A stretch of DNA of 19,302 nucleotides from Prevotella sp. (GTDB lineage: Bacteria; Bacteroidota; Bacteroidia; Bacteroidales; Bacteroidaceae): assembly GCA_017632825.1 (NCBI GenBank), contig JAGBQP010000006.1, forward strand, positions 1 through 19,302, read 5' to 3'. Under the pieces are notes generated by a model. The model made no database searches and had not been told where the DNA came from. It saw only the letters and a list, made by a program, of their open reading frames with translations. A program made the position numbers and the translations under genes. This document shows, one piece after another, positions 14,384-19,302 of the stretch (position 1 is its first letter; the number at the start of each line of letters is the position of its first letter).

Positions 14384-17300
14384 ATGAGCCCCTATTTACA
14401 AAAACTCTTTACATTACTTTTTGCTTCAATTTGTGCTTTACCAATCGCTGCCCAGCAACAGGAGACAGTCAGTGGACATTTGGTTGATGGTGAAAATGGC
14501 GAAGCCTTGGTACGTGCTACTGTTCAGCTATACCGCTTGAACGGTAAGGATACAACGTTTGTCACCGGTGTATTCAGTAATACAACGGGCAACTTTTCAA
14601 TTAATAATGTTAGGAATGGTAATTATTTGTTGAAGGCCACATATTTGGGATATAAGGAATTGAAACGAAATATCACGAAAGTAACAGGTCGTACACTTAC
14701 ACTTGGTACCATTAAGATGGAGCAGAATGCTGTCGAATTGCAAGGGGCAACAGTCACGGCCAACGTTCCTAAGATGGTTATCAAGGATGATACGGTAGTA
14801 TATAATGCCGATGCATTTCGCGTACCAGAAGGTTCCGTAATAGAAGCCCTTGTGGAATCTCTTCCAGGTGCGAAAATTGATGACGATGGAAAGATTTCTA
14901 TCAATGGCAAAGACGTGAAACGCTTCAAACTTGACGGCCGAGACTTCATGACAGGTAATAATGATGCAGTCATGAAAAACCTACCTTCATACGTTATAGA
15001 TAAGGTGAAAGCCTACGACGAGAAGAGCGACCAAAGCCGTTTAACCAATATTGACGATGGTAATGATGACTTTGTATTGGAGTTTGTCACCAAGCGCAGT
15101 GCTCGCAATGGTATTCAGGCTAACCCCGACATTGGTTATGGTACCGACGATCGCTATGGTATCCGCTTGACTGCCATGAAGCCCTTCGGAGCCATGCGCT
15201 ACACATTTATGGGTAACGCAAACAATGTTAACGATAGAAATTTCTCCGGCCGTGGCGGTCGAGGACGTGGTAACGGTAACGGTCAGCGCGATACAAAGAC
15301 CGCAGCTCTTGATGCCAGCTACGAAAGCGGGCGCAAGGCTAATGGTGGCAATCTGCGCTGGAGTGGTCGCGTCACTTGGAACCGCCAAGACGCTGACAAC
15401 TGGAACCGAACGGGTTCGGAGAATTTCGTTAACACCCGTGGCGGTGCTTTCTCGAACAGCATCAATCAGAACTATTCACGCAACAATTCGTGGACAGGCA
15501 ATATGAACCTTCAGTGGCAGCTTGATTCCGTGACCACCATCTCGTTCCGTCCCGACTTAAGCTACTCAAGTAACGATGGACGTGGGTATTCTACCAATGC
15601 CTCGTTCAATGCAGATCCCTTTACTTATGTCTCCGATCCACTGAGCTATGAAGGTCTCACGCGAATGGGAGAACAAGGCCTTGTAGTCAATGGACGTCAG
15701 AATAAGTCTATGAGTACGGGCTCTAATACCAATATCCGTGCTAATTTCCAGCTCCACCGCCGTCTCAACAATAATGGCCGAAATGTGGCAGTGACAGGAA
15801 ACTTTAACTATCGTGATGGCTCCAATAAGAATGGTAATCTCTCGATGGTTCACCTTTATCAGCAAAAAAATCAGGAGGGAAATGACTCTACCTATCAGAC
15901 CAACCGTTTCACGGTTTCTCCTAACGATAATATTAACTATAGCCTCGGCTTCACTTATTCCGAGCCTCTTTTCATTATCAAGCCCAAACCTCAGCCAGAA
16001 GACACTGTCCAGCAGCGCGGTCGGGGTCCCTTCGGCAATCGTAACATGCGCCGCATGGTGGGCCAGCAGGGACTCTTCCTACAACTCAATTACAACTATA
16101 ACTACAGTTACCAGAAGAGCGACCCCTCAACTTACGATTTGCCAGATCTTACCGACGAGGTTTTCCAGACGGTGATGAACAACTACCGAGACTTCGGTTT
16201 CCTGCCTCAGGACTATGAGCGCGACTATCTCTCGCGCGATTTGAGCCGCTACTCCGAACGAACTGAGTACCGCCACCAAGCCGACATCCAGCTGCGCTAT
16301 GTTCGTGAGAAGTACAATGTCAATCTTGGCGTGCAGGCTCAGCCCGAACGTTCACATTTCGTTCAGCAGTATTTGGGTAAGCCCGTTGATACCGTCCGTA
16401 CCGTCACTAATGTGTCGCCGACGCTGAACCTGCGTTATCGCTTCAATCAGCAGACAAACCTGCAAGTGACCTTCCGTGGACAGACACAGCAGCCCAGCAT
16501 CACCCAGTTGCTCGAGATATACGATGATACTAATCCTCTGAATATTTCAATGGGTAACGCTGGTCTGAAGCCATCATTCTCATCCAACCTCGGTGTCAAT
16601 TTCCAGAAAATGCGTAGTCCGAAACTTATAGAAGACAGTCTCGGCTTCATGATTCCCAAGAACCAGCGCAACTGGAGTTTCTCAACAAATGTCAACTTGC
16701 AGCGTACATCCAACTCCATTGGCAACGTTGTTACATACAACGAAACTACGGGCGGCCGCATCTCACGCCCTGAGAACATCAACGGCAACTGGAGTGTAAA
16801 CGGTGGTGGCTCCTTCAACCTGGGTCTTGATACATTGAACCGCTGGGACTTCAGCGGTGGCATCAACGGAAGCTATCGCCACCAGGTGGGTTATGTCAAC
16901 TTGAATCGTACGGCCGTGCCCGACCGCAACGTTACACATACTTACAACTTCTCGCCTGATGTGTCCTTGAGTTATCGCAATCGCTGGCTCAACTTCTCGC
17001 TCAATCTGCGCGTAAACTATTCACGTACCGAGAACGAGTTGCAGGCATCGCGCAACCTTACGACATGGAACTACAACTATGGCGGCAACTGCGGAATCAC
17101 CTTCCCCTGGGAAACCCGCCTGAACACCGACTTCCATTGCTATAGCAAACGTGGCTATAGTGACCAGACGCTCAATACCAACGAGCTCATCTGGAATGCC
17201 CAGCTCTCACACAGTTTCCTACGCGGCAAGAAACTTACCATCATGCTCCAGTGGTATGACATTTTGTCGCAGCAGACCAACTTCACTCGCACCGTCAATG

Positions 17301-17521
17301 CCAACGGTTGGCGTGACCAGGAAGTCAATGCCATCACCAGCTACGCCATGATGCACGTCAGCTACCGTATGAACTTCTTCGGCGGTCGCGGTTCAAGCGG
17401 ATGGGGTGGTGCGCCTGAAGGCGGCGAAGGCCGTGGAACCCGTGGTGGAGCACGAGGCGGCTTTGGCGGCGGACGTGGCTTCGGTGGCGGTGGCGGCTTT
17501 GGCGGCGGACGGCGCGGTTAA
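14384..17521 (+). CDS. Large outer membrane beta-barrel protein with Gly/Arg-rich C-terminal tail
   Basis: A 1045-residue TonB-receptor-like envelope protein. The signal peptide is residues 1-23 (cleavage after IAA). A carboxypeptidase-regulatory-like domain covers 27-115 (VSGHLVDGENGEALVRATVQLY), with GATVTA at 121-126. A plug-like domain follows (about 135-240: SVIEALVESLPGAKIDDDGKISINGKDVKRFKLDGRDF). The rest is a barrel of alternating strands rich in N, S, Y and R. Gly/Arg segments occur in a loop at 288-300 (SGRGGRGRGNGNG), near QQRGRGPFGNRN, and as a 46-residue tail (1000-1045) after the last aromatic strand YRMNFF. This is the beta-barrel family often found as single genes in Bacteroidales; there is no SusD partner, and the cargo and even TonB dependence are unknown. 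It ends at a strong terminator. Confidence 0.85.
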   Translation: MSPYLQKLFTLLFASICALPIAAQQQETVSGHLVDGENGEALVRATVQLYRLNGKDTTFVTGVFSNTTGNFSINNVRNGNYLLKATYLGYKELKRNITKVTGRTLTLGTIKMEQNAVELQGATVTANVPKMVIKDDTVVYNADAFRVPEGSVIEALVESLPGAKIDDDGKISINGKDVKRFKLDGRDFMTGNNDAVMKNLPSYVIDKVKAYDEKSDQSRLTNIDDGNDDFVLEFVTKRSARNGIQANPDIGYGTDDRYGIRLTAMKPFGAMRYTFMGNANNVNDRNFSGRGGRGRGNGNGQRDTKTAALDASYESGRKANGGNLRWSGRVTWNRQDADNWNRTGSENFVNTRGGAFSNSINQNYSRNNSWTGNMNLQWQLDSVTTISFRPDLSYSSNDGRGYSTNASFNADPFTYVSDPLSYEGLTRMGEQGLVVNGRQNKSMSTGSNTNIRANFQLHRRLNNNGRNVAVTGNFNYRDGSNKNGNLSMVHLYQQKNQEGNDSTYQTNRFTVSPNDNINYSLGFTYSEPLFIIKPKPQPEDTVQQRGRGPFGNRNMRRMVGQQGLFLQLNYNYNYSYQKSDPSTYDLPDLTDEVFQTVMNNYRDFGFLPQDYERDYLSRDLSRYSERTEYRHQADIQLRYVREKYNVNLGVQAQPERSHFVQQYLGKPVDTVRTVTNVSPTLNLRYRFNQQTNLQVTFRGQTQQPSITQLLEIYDDTNPLNISMGNAGLKPSFSSNLGVNFQKMRSPKLIEDSLGFMIPKNQRNWSFSTNVNLQRTSNSIGNVVTYNETTGGRISRPENINGNWSVNGGGSFNLGLDTLNRWDFSGGINGSYRHQVGYVNLNRTAVPDRNVTHTYNFSPDVSLSYRNRWLNFSLNLRVNYSRTENELQASRNLTTWNYNYGGNCGITFPWETRLNTDFHCYSKRGYSDQTLNTNELIWNAQLSHSFLRGKKLTIMLQWYDILSQQTNFTRTVNANGWRDQEVNAITSYAMMHVSYRMNFFGGRGSSGWGGAPEGGEGRGTRGGARGGFGGGRGFGGGGGFGGGRRG
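17456..17511 (+). repeat. In-frame 36-bp tandem repeat in the Gly-rich tail
   Basis: GGCGGCTTTGGCGGCGGACG occurs at 17456-17475 and again at 17492-17511, a perfect 20-bp repeat with a 36-bp (12-codon) period that encodes GGFGGGR twice. The period is a multiple of three, so copy-number change would lengthen or shorten the tail without breaking the frame. Confidence 0.8.
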
Positions 17522-17574
17522 GCCTTCTTTGCTACATCACAACAAGCATATAAACTAAAAACCATAAACAAGCA

Positions 17575-17612
17575 GGCGGTGTCTCTTTCGTAAGAGGCAT
17601 CGCCATTTTTTT
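17575..17612 (+). terminator. Strong terminator after the large barrel gene
   Basis: A 13-bp stem from GGCGGTGTCTCTT (17575-17587) and AAGAGGCATCGCC (17592-17604), with two G-T pairs and a TCGT loop, is followed by ATTTTTTT (17605-17612). It lies 54 bases after the stop codon. Confidence 0.9.
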
Positions 17613-17618
17613 ATGTTA

Positions 17619-17711
17619 CCATGAGTTAGTGAGCAAAAGCATTGAGAAAGCTTCGAATTTTCTCGAAAATTCAACCAAAACTCCATGAGTTTTTTCAGAT
17701 ACTCCATGCGT
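17619..17711. repeat. Palindrome and CCATGAGT repeats upstream of the NifU-like gene
   Basis: GAATTTTCTCGAAAATTC (17655-17672) is a perfect 8-bp inverted repeat around TC. ACTCCATGAGT (17680-17690) recurs as ACTCCATGCGT (17701-17711), 21 bp on, and CCATGAGT also occurs at 17619-17626. The cluster lies 110-200 bases upstream of the -33 box of the next gene. It could be a regulator site cluster or a genome-wide intergenic repeat; sequence alone does not decide. Confidence 0.5.
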
Positions 17712-17820
17712 GTCATTTGATTCTCATCGCCTTTTTGTAGTCTTGTATTAACTCTTTAATAATGTTGTCAGCAAAGGGCGTTGCCGTAGTATTAATAATT
17801 GCTAAATAGAAGTAGTGGTG

Positions 17821-17852
17821 CTTGGCTAACTGAAAAAATATGAGTAATTTTG
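17821..17852 (+). promoter_or_regulatory. Probable promoter of the NifU-like/GGGtGRT unit
   Basis: TAATTTTG (17845-17852) fits TAnnTTTG, and CTTG (17821-17824), three of four matches to TTTG, is exactly 20 bases upstream. The leader to the ATG at 17905 would be about 45 bases. Confidence 0.6.
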
Positions 17853-17904
17853 TGGGCTGAAAAGAAATAGGCAATATTGTTTCACTTAATAATAAGTATT
17901 ATCA

Positions 17905-18605
17905 ATGATTTATTCAACAGAAGTCAAGAACATGTGTAGCGTTGCTAAAGGCGCTTACCATGGACCTGCACCCATTCCCGAGGAGGGCAAGTGGATTCAG
18001 GCAAAGGAAATCAAGGACATCTCGGGTTATACTCATGGTATTGGCTGGTGTGCTCCTCAGCAGGGCGCTTGCAAGCTGAGCCTGAACGTGAAGGACGGCA
18101 TCATTCAGGAGGCTCTGGTCGAGACCATCGGTTGCACCGGTATGACGCACTCTGCCGCTATGGCCAGTGAGATCCTGCCCGGTAAGACTCTGCTCGAGGC
18201 TCTGAACACCGACCTCGTATGTGACGCTATCAATACGGCAATGCGCGAGCTCTTCCTTCAGATTGTCTATGGCCGCACACAGAGCGCTTTCTCTGAGGGT
18301 GGTCTGGCCATCGGTGCTGGTCTTGAGGATCTTGGTAAGGGTCTTCGTTCACAGACTGGTACACTCTATGGCACAATGGCTAAGGGTACTCGCTATCTGG
18401 ACTGACCGAGGGCTACATCACAAAGCAGTTCCTCGATGAGAATAACGAGGTTTGCGGTTACGAGTATGTACACCTGGGCAAGATGATGGAAGCCATCAAG
18501 AACGGCATGGACGCCAACGAGGCTATGCAGAAGAACACCGGTTCTTACGGTCGTACGACCAAGGAGCAGGGTGCTGTAAAGGCTATTGACCCACGTAAGG
18601 AGTAA
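17905..18605 (+). pseudogene. NifU-like Fe-S cluster scaffold protein, interrupted by a one-base frameshift
   Basis: The first frame gives 166 residues and stops at TGA 18403-18405 (RYLD). From 18402, one base back, the -1 frame continues without interruption for 67 codons to TAA at 18603-18605 (LTEGYITKQFLDENNEV... to AIDPRKE), with matching codon use. Together they make one protein of about 233 residues, as expected for this family. Cysteines 49 (GWCAP), 77 (IGCTGM) and 106 (LVCDAI) fit the three cluster-binding positions of NifU/IscU-type scaffolds; 11 and 56 are extra. One additional base near 18401-18402 would restore RYLE-LTEGY. I see no slippery heptamer at the junction, so a deletion or a sequence error is more likely than programmed slippage. 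In its family this scaffold gene sits beside GGGtGRT, as here, and the pair is thought to act in Fe-S metabolism. Confidence 0.82.
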
Positions 18606-18637
18606 TTGAGAATTGAAAGATTGAAAATTGAAAATTA
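18606..18637 (+). repeat. Short TTGAAAA-type direct repeats between the Fe-S genes
   Basis: TTGA units begin at 18606, 18613, 18621 and 18628 (TTGAGAA, TTGAAAGA, TTGAAAA, TTGAAAA), filling most of the 54-base gap before the GGGtGRT gene. It is a low-complexity A-rich leader with no hairpin, so read-through between the two genes is expected. Confidence 0.55.
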
Positions 18638-18659
18638 ACAAGTAAAAACGATTATTCCT

Positions 18660-19302
18660 ATGATAAGAAAAGTACAGTTTGAGAGTCAGGAGCGCCGTAT
18701 CAACCAGGTTCTTGCTGCTCTGAAGGAGAATGGCATCAACAGTATTGAAGAGGCCAACGAGATTTGTGACAAGGCAGGTGTAGATCCCTACCTGATGTGT
18801 GAGGAGACTCAGCGCATCTGCTTCGAGAACGCCAAGTGGGCCTACGTTTGTGGTGCTGCAATCGCTATTAAAAAAGGTGTGAAGAACGCCGCCGACGCTG
18901 CCGAGGCTATCGGTATCGGCCTGCAGTCGTTCTGTATCCCCGGTTCTGTGGCTGACGACCGTAAGGTTGGTATCGGTCATGGTAACCTGGCTGCCCGTCT
19001 GCTCCGCGAGGAGACTGAGTGCTTCGCTTTCCTGGCTGGCCACGAGTCGTTCGCTGCTGCCGAGGGTGCCATCAAGATTGCCGAAATGGCTAACAAGGTA
19101 CGTCAGAAGCCCCTCCGCGTCATCCTGAACGGTCTGGGCAAGGACGCTGCACAGATTATCAGCCGTATCAACGGTTTCACATACGTACAGACACAGTTCG
19201 ACTACTACACTGGTGAGGTGAAGGTCGTGAAGGAAGTTCCCTATTCTGACGGTCCTCGCGCCAAGGTGAAGTGCTACGGTGCTGACGACGTTCGTGAGGG
19301 TG
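18660..19302 (+). CDS. GGGtGRT family protein (cut by window edge)
   Basis: The frame is open from ATG at 18660 to the right edge, giving 214 codons. The start MIRKVQFESQERRINQVLAALKENGI and later stretches (QSFCIPGSVADDRKVGIGHGNLAARLLREETECFAFLAGHESFAAAEGAIKIAE) match what I know of the GGGtGRT family, which anaerobes encode next to a NifU-like scaffold. The motif that names the family is not seen in the visible part, so it presumably lies beyond the edge. Cysteines at CDKAG, MCEE, ICFEN, VCGAA, FCIPG and ECFAF are frequent for a cytoplasmic protein and would fit a metal- or cluster-related role, but biochemical function is not established to my knowledge. It is 54 bases downstream of the NifU-like gene, with no terminator between. 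A 216-codon minus-strand frame across it (18393-19043) is a shadow. Confidence 0.88.
   Translation, partial: MIRKVQFESQERRINQVLAALKENGINSIEEANEICDKAGVDPYLMCEETQRICFENAKWAYVCGAAIAIKKGVKNAADAAEAIGIGLQSFCIPGSVADDRKVGIGHGNLAARLLREETECFAFLAGHESFAAAEGAIKIAEMANKVRQKPLRVILNGLGKDAAQIISRINGFTYVQTQFDYYTGEVKVVKEVPYSDGPRAKVKCYGADDVREG

Larger units (their letters stand above)
17522..17904. other. 383-base intergenic region
   Basis: Apart from the terminator (17575-17612), the palindrome and repeats (17619-17711) and the promoter (17821-17852) listed separately, this AT-rich stretch holds no convincing gene. Two minus-strand frames of 53 codons (17713-17874 from TTG, 17555-17716 from ATG) overlap by ATGA, but they run through the promoter and the terminator and are probably chance. 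Confidence 0.6.

Noticed and set aside
18390..18410. Programmed -1 ribosomal frameshift in the NifU-like gene
   Set aside because: The junction CTATCTGGACTGACC has no X-XXY-YYZ slippery heptamer, and I see no obvious downstream stem; a missing base explains it more simply.
18393..19043. 216-codon open frame on the minus strand over the Fe-S gene region
   Set aside because: It is antisense to the NifU-like C-terminus and the GGGtGRT gene, both of which have recognisable family sequence; the translation has no recognisable domain.
1..19302. CRISPR arrays, insertion sequences, integrase or phage genes
   Set aside because: No regularly spaced long repeats, transposase or recombinase motifs, or terminal inverted repeats were seen on either strand.

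Overview
The window looks like a stretch of chromosome from a Bacteroidales bacterium, most likely Prevotella or a close relative. The main evidence is direct. Seven promoters fit the Bacteroidota primary sigma factor pattern TTTG-N20-TAnnTTTG (two with one mismatch in the -33 box), and Shine-Dalgarno sites are weak or absent. The gene types also fit: SusC-like barrels with an N-terminal carboxypeptidase-regulatory domain, a C69 dipeptidase, and a NifU-like/GGGtGRT pair. The genus is inferred, not proven. Base composition is even and I see no insertion sequence, phage or CRISPR. The genes look like ordinary chromosomal genes, with some unusual regulation.

Layout. (1) 1-4093: an arylacetate/organic-acid CoA block. 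An ADP-forming acyl-CoA synthetase on the minus strand, cut by the left edge, is divergent from a plus-strand operon of two tandem PaaK-type arylacetate-CoA ligases and a double-ACT-domain protein. The promoters are back to back and a terminator follows the ACT gene. (2) 4113-4292: a tRNA-Ser(CGA) with its own promoter and terminator. (3) 4424-8007: a membrane-anchored LytTR regulator, then a TonB-receptor-like barrel and an overlapping small periplasmic TPR-like gene. Four tandem 12-bp repeats at exactly 20-bp spacing lie between regulator and barrel, just upstream of the barrel's -33 box. (4) 8029-11651: aspS followed closely by a secreted C69 dipeptidase, ending at a hairpin shared with the convergent clpC. 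(5) 11684-14254: clpC on the minus strand. (6) 14330-17612: a 1045-residue outer-membrane barrel ending in a 46-residue Gly/Arg-rich tail. (7) 17613-19302: an intergenic stretch with palindromes and repeats, then a NifU-like scaffold gene that carries a one-base frameshift, and the start of a GGGtGRT gene cut by the right edge.

How the genes may work together. The first block probably interconverts arylacetates (or related acids) and their CoA thioesters. The ADP-forming enzyme would recover ATP from the thioester, the PaaK enzymes would activate free acids, and the ACT protein may sense an amino acid. The LytTR region reads as a self-contained circuit: a membrane sensor/regulator, its operator array, and an envelope operon. 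This is the most interesting part of the window. The NifU-like/GGGtGRT pair is a recurrent Fe-S-related neighbourhood in anaerobes, and the frameshift there is the main anomaly to verify.
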